The notes: generated by a model not told the origin, from the letters alone. 50,814 nt of DNA from Trichormus sp. NMC-1 (GCF_001858025.1 NZ_LZQD01000005.1:381556-432369); one strand, 5' to 3'. Shown: positions 17,699 to 26,734, numbered from the stretch's first letter. A program made the numbers and translations.

Positions 17699-19426
17699 AT
17701 GCCCTACAAAATGAACCGTCAAGCCTACGCCGAAACCTACGGACCAACAGTAGGAGACAAAATCAGACTAGCTGACACAGAATTATTTATCGAAGTCGAA
17801 CAAGACTTCACAACCTACGGCGACGAAGTAAAATTTGGTGGAGGAAAAGTCATCAGAGACGGAATGGGACAATCCCCCATTTCTAATCATGATGGTGCTG
17901 TAGATTTAGTAATTACTAATGCTTTGATTCTCGATTGGTGGGGAATTGTCAAAGCCGATATTGGCATTAAAGATGGGAAAATATTTAAAATTGGTAAAGC
18001 CGGAAATCCCTATATTCAAGACAACATAGATATTATTATTGGCCCCGGAACCGAAGCTTTAGCCGGAGAAGGAATGATTCTCACAGCGGGGGGAATAGAT
18101 ACCCACATCCATTTTATATGTCCCCAACAGATTGAAGTAGCGATCGCATCAGGTATTACCACAATGATAGGTGGAGGAACAGGCCCCGCAACAGGTACAA
18201 ACGCCACCACCTGCACTCCCGGCCCCTGGAATATCTACCGAATGCTGCAAGCAGCTGATGCTTTTCCTGTCAACTTGGGATTTTTAGGAAAAGGCAATAC
18301 AAGTCAACCCCAAGGATTAGTAGAACAAGTTGAAGCAGGTGTCATCGGTTTAAAATTGCATGAAGACTGGGGAACTACCCCTGCCACAATTGATACTTGT
18401 TTAACCGTCGCAGATGAATATGATGTTCAAGTAGCAATTCACACCGATACATTAAACGAAGCCGGATTTGTCGAAGATACTATTGCGGCTTTTAAACATC
18501 GTGCTATTCACACCTACCATACCGAAGGCGCAGGGGGAGGACACGCACCGGATATCATCAAGGTGTGCGGACAAACCAACGTTTTACCATCTTCCACCAA
18601 CCCCACCCGTCCTTACACCGTCAACACTCTAGATGAACACCTGGATATGTTAATGGTATGTCATCACCTTGATCCCGCAATTCCTGAAGATGTCTCGTTT
18701 GCTGAGTCCCGCATTCGTCGAGAAACTATCGCTGCTGAAGATATTCTGCACGACTTAGGCGCGTTTAGTATGATTGCTTCCGATTCCCAAGCGATGGGTC
18801 GTGTTGGTGAAGTGATAATTCGGACTTGGCAGACAGCACACAAAATGAAGGTACAACGCGGAACACTCTACCCTCTCCTGGTAGGAGAGGGGTTGGGGGA
18901 GAGGTCAGACAATTTTCGCGCAAAAAGATATGTTGCTAAATATACCATTAATCCGGCGATTACACATGGGATTGCTGAATATGTGGGGTCAGTAGAAGCG
19001 GGAAAATTAGCCGATTTGTGTTTGTGGAAACCGGCGTTTTTTGGCGTGAAACCGGAAATTGTGATTAAAGGAGGCATGATTGCTTGGTCACAAATGGGTG
19101 ATGCTAATGCTAGTATTCCCACACCGCAGCCTGTACATATGCGCCCCATGTTTGGTAGTTTTGCAGGTGCGAGGAATGCCACATCATTAACATTTGTTTC
19201 TCAAGCAAGTTTAGAAAGAGAAATTCCCCAAATGTTAGGATTGAAAAAATTAGCAGTTTCAGTTTCGGGAACACGTCAATTAACTAAGCAGGATATGAAG
19301 TTAAATGATGCTTTACCTCATATTGAAGTAAATCCTGAAACCTACGAAGTTCGTGCAGATGGTGAATTACTAACTTGTGAACCTGCAACAGTTTTGCCAA
19401 TGGCACAAAGGTATTTCTTGTTTTAG
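17699..19426 (+). CDS. ureC: Urease subunit alpha with an in-frame repeat insertion
   Basis: The catalytic subunit of urease, 575 residues. Active-site landmarks are present: [10 protein letters not shown] (nickel-binding His-x-His), [11 protein letters not shown] (the lysine carbamylated to bridge the two nickel ions), [15 protein letters not shown], the flap region [15 protein letters not shown] and the downstream ASDSQAMGR. Unusually, residues 389-403 read [15 protein letters not shown] between KMKVQRG and DNFRAKRY. In relatives this loop is about nine polar residues. The underlying DNA at 18870-18906 is a fragment of a CTCTCC/GGAGAG palindromic repeat seen again near 23.9 kb. The frame is preserved and adds about six residues, so activity is likely but not certain. 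Confidence 0.95.
   Translation: MPYKMNRQAYAETYGPTVGDKIRLADTELFIEVEQDFTTYGDEVKFGGGKVIRDGMGQSPISNHDGAVDLVITNALILDWWGIVKADIGIKDGKIFKIGKAGNPYIQDNIDIIIGPGTEALAGEGMILTAGGIDTHIHFICPQQIEVAIASGITTMIGGGTGPATGTNATTCTPGPWNIYRMLQAADAFPVNLGFLGKGNTSQPQGLVEQVEAGVIGLKLHEDWGTTPATIDTCLTVADEYDVQVAIHTDTLNEAGFVEDTIAAFKHRAIHTYHTEGAGGGHAPDIIKVCGQTNVLPSSTNPTRPYTVNTLDEHLDMLMVCHHLDPAIPEDVSFAESRIRRETIAAEDILHDLGAFSMIASDSQAMGRVGEVIIRTWQTAHKMKVQRGTLYPLLVGEGLGERSDNFRAKRYVAKYTINPAITHGIAEYVGSVEAGKLADLCLWKPAFFGVKPEIVIKGGMIAWSQMGDANASIPTPQPVHMRPMFGSFAGARNATSLTFVSQASLEREIPQMLGLKKLAVSVSGTRQLTKQDMKLNDALPHIEVNPETYEVRADGELLTCEPATVLPMAQRYFLF
18870..18906 (+). repeat. Palindromic CTCTCC/GGAGAGG repeat inside ureC
   Basis: The stretch CCCTCTCCTGGTAGGAGAGG followed by GGTTGGGGGAGAGG matches the interspersed repeat at 23828-23961. 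It lies within the ureC coding frame without breaking it, encoding the extra loop residues 390-402 or so. Confidence 0.8.
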
Positions 19427-19429
19427 TTT

Positions 19430-20056
19430 ATGACTGAACAATCTACCGATTACGATAGTCCTTGGAAAGAAATTATAGAACTTTATTTTGACAAGTTTTT
19501 AGAGTTTTTCTTTCCCTTAGCTTATTATGAACCATCCTGGTCAAGTCTAGAAACTAGCAAGAATCCTTTTGCTATCGTTGTGATGGCACATTTAAAGAGT
19601 AAAGCAACTAAACGTAATCCTGAAAATAGATTACAGTGGAAATTAAGTTTAGTGAGAATGCTCTTAGAAAGTGGTTTAAGTAGGCAAGATATCAGACAGT
19701 TATTCCGGTTTATTGACTGGATAATGGTTTTACCTGAAAACTTGGCAATTAATTTTAAAACAGAAATCAGAAGTTACGAAGAGGCAAGAAAAATGCGCTA
19801 TGTAACCAGTATTGAAAGATTAGCCAAACAAGAAGGAATTGAAGAAGGTCTTGAAGAAGGTCGTCAGTTAGGAGTTCTTCAAACAAGTCAAGATAGCGTG
19901 ATTGAAGTCTTAGAAACAAGATTTGGTGAATTACCAACATCTATAATTGATGCGGTGAATAATATCAATGATTTATCTGTATTGAAAACACTGCATAAAA
20001 GAGCAATTTCTATTCCTTCACTTTCGGAATTTGAGCAATTATTACCACAAAATTGA
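19430..20056 (+). pseudogene. Rpn-family nuclease/transposase-like protein lacking its catalytic core
   Basis: A 208-codon open frame starting 3 bp after ureC. The first 29 residues (DYDSPWKEIIELYFDKFLEF, then FFP) match the start of cyanobacterial Rpn-family (PD-(D/E)XK, PDDEXK transposase-like) proteins of about 300 residues. The next residues (YYEPSWSSLE, SKNPFAIVVMAHLK) match a point roughly 110 residues further on. The rest, NRLQWKLSLVRMLL, LFRFIDWIMVLP and YVTSIERLAKQEG, follows the family to its Glu/Gly-rich tail. Thus an in-frame deletion near position 19520 has removed the region that normally carries the nuclease active site. The reading frame survives, but nuclease activity should not. 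Confidence 0.75.
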
Positions 20057-20059
20057 AAT

Positions 20060-20176
20060 GTTGTTATTGATGCAGTCGAAAATAAATCATCTGCCTTAAT
20101 AACATTTCATAAAAAAGAGATTCTTTCTACAGATAAATTTCAGCAACTCTTACATGATATTTCTGTTGAAACTTAA
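20060..20176 (+). pseudogene. In-frame duplicated C-terminal remnant after the Rpn-like gene
   Basis: Directly after the TGA at 20054-20056, the same frame continues for 38 codons to a TAA. The translation (VVIDAVENKSSALITFHKKE, then FQQLLHDIS) aligns with the last 37 residues before the stop (SIIDAVNNINDLSVLKTLHK, then FEQLLPQ). This is a diverged second copy of the C-terminal module, cut off by the stop codon. It has no start codon of its own and is best seen as a tandem-duplication scar. Confidence 0.7.
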
Positions 20177-20468
20177 ACAGATAAAAAGATAAAAAATTTT
20201 AAAATGGCTGTTGAAGGATAAAAATAGCCAAAATATAGGACACCTCCTGAAAACGCAGATACTTGTGCTTTATATCGATTGGGTTTTACTGAAAACGCCT
20301 CTCAACCCCCTTACCAAAGACAAATGAGTTGTATTAAAAATATATGTGATACTGAAGGGACATTAGACTCTGACAAAAACTCTATTGCTGAAGCGAATTA
20401 CTCATAGATGGTTACAGATTCAGCTAACCTAAGAAAAGTTGACTTTTTGCCTCTACCTTTCAAAATCT
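20177..20468. other. Intergenic region, no gene seen
   Basis: About 290 bp of AT-rich DNA between the Rpn remnant and the hybrid regulator. I see no convincing open frame, hairpin terminator or repeat. The promoter of the hybrid kinase gene should be here. Confidence 0.4.
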
Positions 20469-21584
20469 ATGAGTTCAAAATCTCCTCGCACCGGCAAAAT
20501 ACTAGTTGTAGACGACTCACCCGATAACATCTTTCTTGTCAAAACCATCTTAGAAACCGAAGGCTATATAATTAGTACTGCTGAAAATGGTGCCCAAGCA
20601 ATGGCACAACTGCAAGCATCTCCCTGTGATTTGGTGTTACTGGATTTAATGATGCCAGGAATGGATGGCTATGAAGTAACTAGATGTATTCGTAGCGAAA
20701 TGAATTTGCAGCAATATATTCCCATATTACTAATTACTGCCCATGATACTCCTAACGTCGCCCAAGGATTGGATTTAGGTGCTGATGACTTTATCCGCAA
20801 ACCCGTAACAGTCGATGAATTATTGGCCAGAGTGCGATCGCTTTTACGACTCAAACATAGTATAGATGAACGTGATGAAATTGCCCTCCAGCGCCAAGAT
20901 TTCGTTTCCCGTCTCACCCATGACTTACGCACTCCCTTAGTAGCCGCAGATCGGATGTTAAGCCTATTACAGCAAGGTGCTTTAGGAGAGTTATCACCGC
21001 CAATGCAGGAAGTCATGACTATCATGGCACGTAGTAACATCAACCTCCTAACTATGGTTAATACTTTATTAGAAGTTTATCGCTTTGAAGCAGGGCGCAA
21101 AACTCTCACATTTCAACCAGTTAATCTCAGCCAGTTACTTAAAGAAATCGCTGGAGAATTAGCCCCTTTAGCCGCAGAAAAAGCACTAGCTATAAATCTG
21201 GAATTCCCTGATAACTCAACCGCAAAAACCTTCATGGGCGATCGCTTAGAACTACATCGCCTATTTACAAACCTGATAGGTAACGCGATCAAATTTACAG
21301 ATTCCGGTTCAGTTACCATCCGCCTCAACTGTGAACATCAACTAGAAAAAAATGACCAATTTATAAATATTATTGAAGTAGCTGATACAGGTTATGGTAT
21401 TCCTCCAGAAGAACAACCCACCTTATTTGAAAGATTTCGTCAAGGGAATCACAACCGTTCTGGTAGTGGATTAGGACTATACTTAGCGCGTCGTATTGTA
21501 GAAGCACATCAAGGTTTTATTCATGTAACATCTGAATTAGGTCAAGGTAGTATTTTCATTGTTCATTTACCTATAAAATCTTGA
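20469..21584 (+). CDS. Hybrid response regulator / sensor histidine kinase
   Basis: About 371 residues with an inverted two-component layout: an N-terminal receiver followed by a histidine kinase. The receiver has the acidic pair in ILVVDDSPDNIFLVKTILE, the phospho-acceptor Asp in LVLLDLMMPGMDGYEV, and Lys in DFIRKPVTVDELLARV. HisKA follows with phospho-acceptor His in FVSRLTHDLRTPLVAADRML. Then comes HATPase_c with the N-box LFTNLIGNAIKFTDSG, G1 VADTGYGIP, F-box TLFERFRQG and G2 GSGLGLYLARRIVEAH. No membrane segment is seen, so it is cytosolic and takes its signal through phosphorylation of the receiver by another kinase or protein contact. I start at the ATG before SSKSPRTGKILVVDD rather than 30 bp upstream. 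There is no adjacent partner. Confidence 0.9.
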   Translation: MSSKSPRTGKILVVDDSPDNIFLVKTILETEGYIISTAENGAQAMAQLQASPCDLVLLDLMMPGMDGYEVTRCIRSEMNLQQYIPILLITAHDTPNVAQGLDLGADDFIRKPVTVDELLARVRSLLRLKHSIDERDEIALQRQDFVSRLTHDLRTPLVAADRMLSLLQQGALGELSPPMQEVMTIMARSNINLLTMVNTLLEVYRFEAGRKTLTFQPVNLSQLLKEIAGELAPLAAEKALAINLEFPDNSTAKTFMGDRLELHRLFTNLIGNAIKFTDSGSVTIRLNCEHQLEKNDQFINIIEVADTGYGIPPEEQPTLFERFRQGNHNRSGSGLGLYLARRIVEAHQGFIHVTSELGQGSIFIVHLPIKS

Positions 21585-21799
21585 TTACCCCCTCAGAGTA
21601 AGACTACTTATCTTCCTCCTTCTTCCTTCTTCCTTTGCTACGCGTACTTCGCGTCTTTCCCTACGGGACACTATGGCTAACGCCTCCCGTCAGGGATACG
21701 TGAACGCGGTTCATTAAAGCATTTCATTTAATCGGTATTCTTCTAGAAGGGAGTAAACAATTCAAAAATCCAAATTCAAATTAGTTACAAGATAAAAAA
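21585..21799. repeat. Interspersed palindromic repeat region
   Basis: Between the hybrid kinase and aldehyde dehydrogenase genes lies a CTTCCTTCTTCC-rich tract. It is followed by small palindromes (GCTACGCGTACTTCGCGTC at about 21638-21656 and a CCCTACGGGACACTATGG segment) of the GC-rich type scattered through Nostocales genomes. There is no gene. Confidence 0.55.
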
Positions 21800-23185
21800 A
21801 TGGTCGCTACTGAAATATCCAAAATTACCGAAATTCTCAACCTACAAAGGGATTTTTTCAAAACAGGTGCAACTAAAAACGTTGCTTTTCGGATTGCACA
21901 ACTCAAAATTCTCAAACAAGCAATTATTGAAAATCAACCAGCAATCATCCAAGCATTAAAAGCAGATTTGCATAAGCCAGAATTTGAGACTTATACCTCA
22001 GAAATTGGTGCAATCAAAGAAATTGACTATGCGATCAAAAATATCACTGATTGGACTAAACCTAAAAAAGCAGAAGTTCCCTTAGAATTCTTTCCTTACT
22101 CAGCTAAAATTCATCCAGAACCTCTAGGAGTAGTTTTAATTATCGGAGCTTGGAACTATCCCTTTCAGTTAATTATCTCACCTTTAGTCGGTGCAATTGC
22201 CGCCGGGAATTGTGCAATTATCAAACCTTCAGAAATTGCTCCCCATACTTCACAGCTTTTAGCGGAAATCATTGGTAAATACTTTGAAAAAAATTATATT
22301 TCTGTAATAGAAGGAGGTGTAGAAATCAGCCAACAGTTACTAGAAGAAAAATTTGATCACATCTTCTTTACTGGTGGTACAGCCGTCGGGAAAATCGTCA
22401 TGGCAGCAGCGGCTAAGAATCTTACCCCAGTCACCTTAGAATTAGGTGGGAAAAGTCCTTGTATCGTCGATACAGAAATTAATATTGAACATACTATCAA
22501 ACGCATTATTTGGGGCAAATTTATTAACGCTGGACAAACTTGTATTGCTCCTGATTATCTATTAGTAGACCAAAAAATCAAACAAGATTTGCTAAATGGT
22601 CTGCAAAAATGCCTCAAAGAATTTTATGGTGATAATCCAGAAACCAGTCCTGATTATGCCAGAATTATTAGCCAAAAACAATTTGCAAGATTGGCCAATT
22701 TTCTCAAAGATGGTGAAATTGTCATTGGTGGAGAAACTAACCCTGAACAAAATTATATTGCTCCCACAATAATTGATAATATTTCTTTAGAAGATTCAGT
22801 TATGCAGGAGGAAATATTTGGCCCCATTCTGCCGATAATTGCATATACAGATATTGCTGAAGCGATAGATTTAATTAACTCTCGACCAAAACCCTTAGCT
22901 TTATACTTGTTTTCCCAAAATAAAGACCTGCAAAAACGAGTTTTACAAGAAACTTTATCTGGTGGCGTATGTATCAACGATACAGTTATGCAATTTGGGA
23001 TTTCATCTTTACCATTTGGTGGTGTAGGTGATAGTGGTATTGGTAGTTATCACGGTAAAGCTAGTTTTGATACTTTTTCCCATCACAAAAGTGTTTTGAA
23101 AAACTCATTTTGGCTGGATTTAAATTGGCGATACATTCCCTATAAAAACAAATTATGGCTACTGAAGCGAATTCTGGGGATTTAG
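21800..23185 (+). CDS. Aldehyde dehydrogenase (class 3 / fatty-aldehyde type)
   Basis: An NAD(P)-dependent aldehyde dehydrogenase of 461 residues, shorter than the 480-500 of classical ALDHs and typical of class 3. Motifs are GAWNYPFQLIISPLVGAIAAGN (in two pieces, substrate/cofactor channel), KPSEIAPHTSQLLAEI, FTGGTAVGKIVMAAAAKNL, the general-base Glu in TLELGGKSPCIVD, and the catalytic Cys in NAGQTCIAPDYLL. FGPILPI and LPFGGVGDSGIGSYHGKASF follow. The C-terminal about 30 residues are hydrophobic/aromatic (LDLNWRYIPYKNKLWLLKRI), which could tether the enzyme to membranes as in fatty-aldehyde dehydrogenases. In cyanobacteria such enzymes oxidise long-chain and retinal-type aldehydes; the exact substrate is not readable here. 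Confidence 0.92.
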   Translation: MVATEISKITEILNLQRDFFKTGATKNVAFRIAQLKILKQAIIENQPAIIQALKADLHKPEFETYTSEIGAIKEIDYAIKNITDWTKPKKAEVPLEFFPYSAKIHPEPLGVVLIIGAWNYPFQLIISPLVGAIAAGNCAIIKPSEIAPHTSQLLAEIIGKYFEKNYISVIEGGVEISQQLLEEKFDHIFFTGGTAVGKIVMAAAAKNLTPVTLELGGKSPCIVDTEINIEHTIKRIIWGKFINAGQTCIAPDYLLVDQKIKQDLLNGLQKCLKEFYGDNPETSPDYARIISQKQFARLANFLKDGEIVIGGETNPEQNYIAPTIIDNISLEDSVMQEEIFGPILPIIAYTDIAEAIDLINSRPKPLALYLFSQNKDLQKRVLQETLSGGVCINDTVMQFGISSLPFGGVGDSGIGSYHGKASFDTFSHHKSVLKNSFWLDLNWRYIPYKNKLWLLKRILGI

Positions 23186-23235
23186 CCATTTTTGCTAAAA
23201 GCCAAAGTTGTAATATCAAATCACTTAGATTAAAG

Positions 23236-23391
23236 CTACAAATTAATATCCGTGTCTCCGCGCCTCCGTGTCAGCCCTAATGATAAGTCTTTAACCGGAC
23301 ATGATATTAAGACTGGGAAGCCTTGAGCTAGATGTTGGCCAGGAGGAACCCGTTCACTTTCTTCTAGACCTGGTTTCTGAAAAAATTTCAT
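23236..23391 (-). pseudogene. 5' remnant of a sulfite-oxidase-like molybdopterin oxidoreductase gene
   Basis: A 51-codon frame on the minus strand has a strong ribosome-binding site (AGGAGGTAATTTG before the ATG). Its first 28 residues, MKFFQKPGLEESERVPPGQH followed by LAQGFPVL, match the N-terminus of the cyanobacterial sulfite-oxidase-like oxidoreductases, proteins of roughly 200 residues. After FPVL the homology stops, and the frame runs through repeat-like DNA (complement of CCGTGTCTCCGCGCCTCCGT) to a stop. The molybdopterin domain is missing entirely. It lies just downstream of rpmF on the same strand. Recognition is from memory of the family. Confidence 0.65.
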
Positions 23392-23518
23392 CAAATTACC
23401 TCCTGGAAACATCCGCCATAACGCGGGGCGTTTAGCGGTTTGTAGTTGATTTCATCAGGAAAGCCCAGAAAAAGCGCTTGTTCTTGCTGTGCTATTTGTG
23501 CTGTTCCTGATGAAGAAA

Positions 23519-23692
23519 TTATGACTCTTCTTCTGGTTCTTCAGCCGTTGGATAAACGAATCGAGAACGTCCAGACAAAATTGATTTACCGAGAGAGAGC
23601 GCTTTTTGAGCTTCAACAACAGCCTTGTGTGTCCAGGTAGCGCGGCGTTTGTCTCGTTTGGATTTGGATGTTTTCTTCTTTGGAACAGCCAT
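23519..23692 (-). CDS. rpmF: 50S ribosomal protein L32
   Basis: A 57-residue basic ribosomal protein with the L32 signature [20 protein letters not shown] and the following helix [17 protein letters not shown]. The C-terminus is the acidic EEPEEES form found in cyanobacteria. I start at MAVPKK; an in-frame upstream ATG (nine codons earlier) would add residues foreign to the family. Cysteines of the zinc-ribbon form are absent, as expected for cyanobacterial L32. Confidence 0.96.
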   Translation of the reverse strand: MAVPKKKTSKSKRDKRRATWTHKAVVEAQKALSLGKSILSGRSRFVYPTAEEPEEES

Positions 23693-23827
23693 GATAGCGG
23701 ATATCGTGATTCTTGACAACCTTTTTATTCTAAGCCATCAATTGACATCAGCAATGGTAGATGCTGCAAATTTCGGCTAAGAGGTTGTTTGAAAAGTATT
23801 AGATGAAACCAATAATTTCCAAGAACC

Positions 23828-23961
23828 TAACCCCCCAGCCCCCCTTCCCTACCTCTCCCTAACCCTCTCCTACAAGGAGAGGGAAAAGGAAAAACTTTTG
23901 TTACTGGAATGGGGGTTTCAAAGCCTCTCCCCGCCTCGGGGAGAGGTTTGGAGAGGGGTTT
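23828..23961. repeat. Palindromic C-rich interspersed repeat
   Basis: The sequence has a CCCCCCAGCCCCCCTTCC opening, a CCCTCTCCTACAAGGAGAGGG hairpin (in two halves around ACAA), a spacer, then CCTCTCCCCG/CGGGGAGAGG and GGAGAGGGG. It forms nested hairpins and belongs to the same family as the fragment inside ureC. It lies between rpmF and the hypothetical gene at 24.0-24.5 kb. Confidence 0.85.
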
Positions 23962-24019
23962 ATTTATACATTAAAAACTTTTAAAACATCCTCTAAGTCG
24001 AATACAGTTAATGATCTGC

Positions 24020-24535
24020 TTATGGTGTTTTGGGCGTAGGTTGGTTAACTGTGGCAGGTACATCAGGTGCAGGATCAGGGAGTGGAGTCTGTGTTTTAAA
24101 TAAGAGTAGCGATCGCGCAGTTTTGAAGTAAGTTACCCAACGTTGGGGATCAGGGCGCTGTTTCCATTCCACGCGACTGACATCTAAAGTTAAAACTGGG
24201 GCGATCAATCCATGACTTTGGACTGTGACAATTATAGAAACATCTGTAACTAATATATCTTGGTCAAAGCTGCGTTGAGCCGCAGCCCTAGCAACCATTT
24301 CTGCTCTTCTCAGAACGGTTTCGTAGTTTTCATCCTTTAGACTTTCAATGCCTAAGTCAACTCTGGCTGTGTAAGCTTGCACATTTTGGGGTGCGATCGC
24401 GGACATGGCAAACCACAGAGGAACCGATAGTAACAGCCACATTCCCCCTTGAATTATCCGGATTTTCCTGCCAAATTGGCCAATAAATGAAAAGGGGATG
24501 ATTGATGATGGTTCTTGAGTGTAAATCCTAATCAT
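24020..24535 (-). CDS. Hypothetical protein with N-terminal membrane anchor
   Basis: A 171-residue protein that I do not recognise as a named family. One hydrophobic helix at about 29-54 (GGMWLLLSVPLWFAMSAIA) serves as an anchor or uncleaved signal. A compact mixed alpha/beta domain follows, about 57-150, with YTARVDLGIESLKDENYETV, ARAAAQRSFDQDILVTDVSI and APVLTLDVSRVEWKQRP. The C-terminus is Pro/Thr-rich and disordered. The protein should face the periplasm or lumen. The layout is of a kind common among conserved cyanobacterial hypotheticals. It is divergent from the caspase-like gene about 280 bp away. Confidence 0.7.
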   Translation of the reverse strand: MIRIYTQEPSSIIPFSFIGQFGRKIRIIQGGMWLLLSVPLWFAMSAIAPQNVQAYTARVDLGIESLKDENYETVLRRAEMVARAAAQRSFDQDILVTDVSIIVTVQSHGLIAPVLTLDVSRVEWKQRPDPQRWVTYFKTARSLLLFKTQTPLPDPAPDVPATVNQPTPKTP

Positions 24536-24812
24536 TAACTCCTGTCTCCTGAATAATGACCTTTCGTTTTAATTGAGTAAAAGTATTTTCCGCTTTATTA
24601 ACGTCATAAAGATTACATTTTATCCGGTGATTAGCAAGAAGGACAGTAGGCAGAAAATATATTTTGCTCGCTGTTAAAGGTTGAAACTTCCTAACTAAAT
24701 TTTTTTGTGGGAATTCCCTACACACCACACCTTTGTTCATAGGTTAGCTTTGTTATTTGAGCAAGGCCAACCGCAATTTTAGGCAAACAATAAATAACCG
24801 ACAAAGAGCGGG

Positions 24813-26663
24813 ATGGTAAATTACTGGGCGATCGCTATTGGTATCAATCAATATCAATTATTCCAACCTTTAAGTTGCGCTCAAGCAGATGCTGAGGCGT
24901 TAAAGGATTTTTTGGTAACAGAAACAGGTTTTTTGCCTGAAAACTCCCTGCTGATGACAACTACTTCGCCACCGATAGGGGAGCGAGCCTCCTACCCAAC
25001 TAAGGAAAATATTCTGTTTTTGCTGGAGGAATTAGCCGCCACATCTTGGCAACCAGAGGATCAGCTATGGTTCTTTTTCAGCGGCTATGGAGTTAACCAC
25101 AACGATAAAGATTACTTAATGCCGGTAGAAGGCAATGCGGAACTTGTTCGGGATACAGGCATAGAAGTGCGATCGCTAATGCAAGGGCTACAAGTTACCG
25201 GACTCAATGTCTTACTCATATTAGACATCAACCGCGCCTTTGGTACTCAAGCCGATGCTCCTGTTGGTCAAGAAATCATCGAACTAGCCCAAGAATTACA
25301 ATTAGCAACTATTCTTTCTTGCCAACCAGAGGAATTTTCTCACGAAAGTAGCGAACTAGGTCACGGATTCTTTACAGCCGCCTTATTGCAAGCTTTACGT
25401 TCTGGAAAGGGCAGCAGCTTGGCAGATTTAAACAGCTATTTGAGTTCTTTCACCCCAGAACTATGTCAACATCACTGGCGACCGATCCAAAACCCTGCCA
25501 CTTTTATTCCTTCTAAACCGCAAGTCATTTTGCCCACCTTGACGTTAGACAGCGACTCGGAAGCAGAGCAAATTATTTTTCCTGAAGAAAACTTTGCTGT
25601 AACTCGTGCCGCACCTCCCCTGGGAAATAAAGACGCTCAAAATTCTACCTCAGACAAAGCTTGGTGGGCAGAAAGCAAAACCGTAGAAACTACACTCAAC
25701 AAAACTTCCCCAGCGGTTGAAAAGCCGACAAATGCAGATGGAACAGTCGCCAATCCGCTGGTTGATAGTCATCAAATGCTGGCAACTTCTCCAGAATTAA
25801 ATACAGCAGGCAGGTTTATCCCCTCCGCTGCTAAAGACTACGCCAGTCCTTCATTTCAGGCCAACACCCCCATTTGGAAGCAATTTATCTTATGGGGTGG
25901 AGGCAGCATGATCATAGTAGGTTTAATGGCTACTTTTCTTCTCCGCAATCAGGCTAGTTTTCGGTTTAAACAGTTATCAACAGCCGTTAGTAATCCCACA
26001 GTTTCCCAAACAATTGAACCAACACAACCAGTCAGCGCCCCCATTGCTTCGACTCCTGACCCCAAAAAGCGTGAACAAGCAATTTTTGAATTAGCGAAAA
26101 TGTCCCTCAGCGAAACTAAAACTGCTGATTTGAGTCAAGCGATCGCCACGGCTAGAAAAATTCTACCCGGTGAACCGCTTTATCAACAAGCTCAGGATAA
26201 TATTCAGGTTTGGAGTCAGATGATTTTAGATTTAGCCACAGAACGCGCTCAAAAAAGACAATATGGTGAAGCGATCGCTATTTCTAAGTTAATTACTACT
26301 TCTGAGCCTCTTTATCCCCAAGCACAAGCGGCAATGGAAAAATGGCGGCTAGAAGCCAAGCAGTATGTAAGTAACAAAACTGTGTTAGATGCGGCTAATG
26401 CTTTAATTCGACCCGGACAAGCTTCTAGCTACAATCGCGCCATTGAAGTTGCCAAAAAAGTACCACCTGGAGAACCAGGCTTTGACATTGCCCAAAAATC
26501 TATTAATCAATGGAGTGAAAAGATTTTAGATTTGGCTAAAAATCGCGCCGCTCAAGGTAATTTCAGCACCGCTATTGAAACAGCTGCTTTAGTCCCAGAG
26601 GTGACAGTCGCTTACGAAGACGCTCAGGATGCTCTTCAAAAATGGCAAGCTAAAAAGAATTAG
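24813..26663 (+). CDS. Caspase-fold (orthocaspase) protein lacking the His-Cys dyad, with membrane helix and helical repeats
   Basis: 616 residues. An N-terminal C14 caspase-like domain (about 1-240) starts YWAIAIGINQYQ. The strand carrying the catalytic His reads FFFSGYGVNHND, with Tyr92 in place of His. The strand carrying the catalytic Cys reads LLILDINRAFG, with Asn140 in place of Cys. The Y-N substitution makes proteolysis unlikely; such variants are known among cyanobacterial caspase homologues. A low-complexity linker leads to one membrane helix at about 358-377 (FILWGGGSMIIVGLMATFLL). About four degenerate helical repeats follow, each with a pattern like A-I-x-x-A-x-x-(I/V)-x-x-(G/S)EP...AQ..I..W. 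A scaffold or sensor role at the membrane is inference. The start ATG directly precedes VNYWAIAIG. Confidence 0.85.
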   Translation: MVNYWAIAIGINQYQLFQPLSCAQADAEALKDFLVTETGFLPENSLLMTTTSPPIGERASYPTKENILFLLEELAATSWQPEDQLWFFFSGYGVNHNDKDYLMPVEGNAELVRDTGIEVRSLMQGLQVTGLNVLLILDINRAFGTQADAPVGQEIIELAQELQLATILSCQPEEFSHESSELGHGFFTAALLQALRSGKGSSLADLNSYLSSFTPELCQHHWRPIQNPATFIPSKPQVILPTLTLDSDSEAEQIIFPEENFAVTRAAPPLGNKDAQNSTSDKAWWAESKTVETTLNKTSPAVEKPTNADGTVANPLVDSHQMLATSPELNTAGRFIPSAAKDYASPSFQANTPIWKQFILWGGGSMIIVGLMATFLLRNQASFRFKQLSTAVSNPTVSQTIEPTQPVSAPIASTPDPKKREQAIFELAKMSLSETKTADLSQAIATARKILPGEPLYQQAQDNIQVWSQMILDLATERAQKRQYGEAIAISKLITTSEPLYPQAQAAMEKWRLEAKQYVSNKTVLDAANALIRPGQASSYNRAIEVAKKVPPGEPGFDIAQKSINQWSEKILDLAKNRAAQGNFSTAIETAALVPEVTVAYEDAQDALQKWQAKKN

Positions 26664-26734
26664 TTATTAGTCATTAGTCATTGGTCATTAGTCATTAGTC
26701 ATTGGTCATTGGTCATTGGTCATTGGTCATTGGA
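26664..26734. repeat. Heptamer tandem repeat (TAGTCAT / TGGTCAT)
   Basis: About ten tandem copies of TTAGTCA/TTGGTCA start directly after the stop of the caspase-like gene. Further short repeats (TACTCAACACTC-like, about 26881-26929) follow before the next gene. An open frame running across them is repeat-derived and not a gene. Confidence 0.85.

Noticed and set aside
24528-24740. 70-codon minus-strand frame upstream of the 171-residue hypothetical
   Set aside because: Overlaps the next gene start and has no recognisable features; it could be a small gene but nothing supports it beyond being open.
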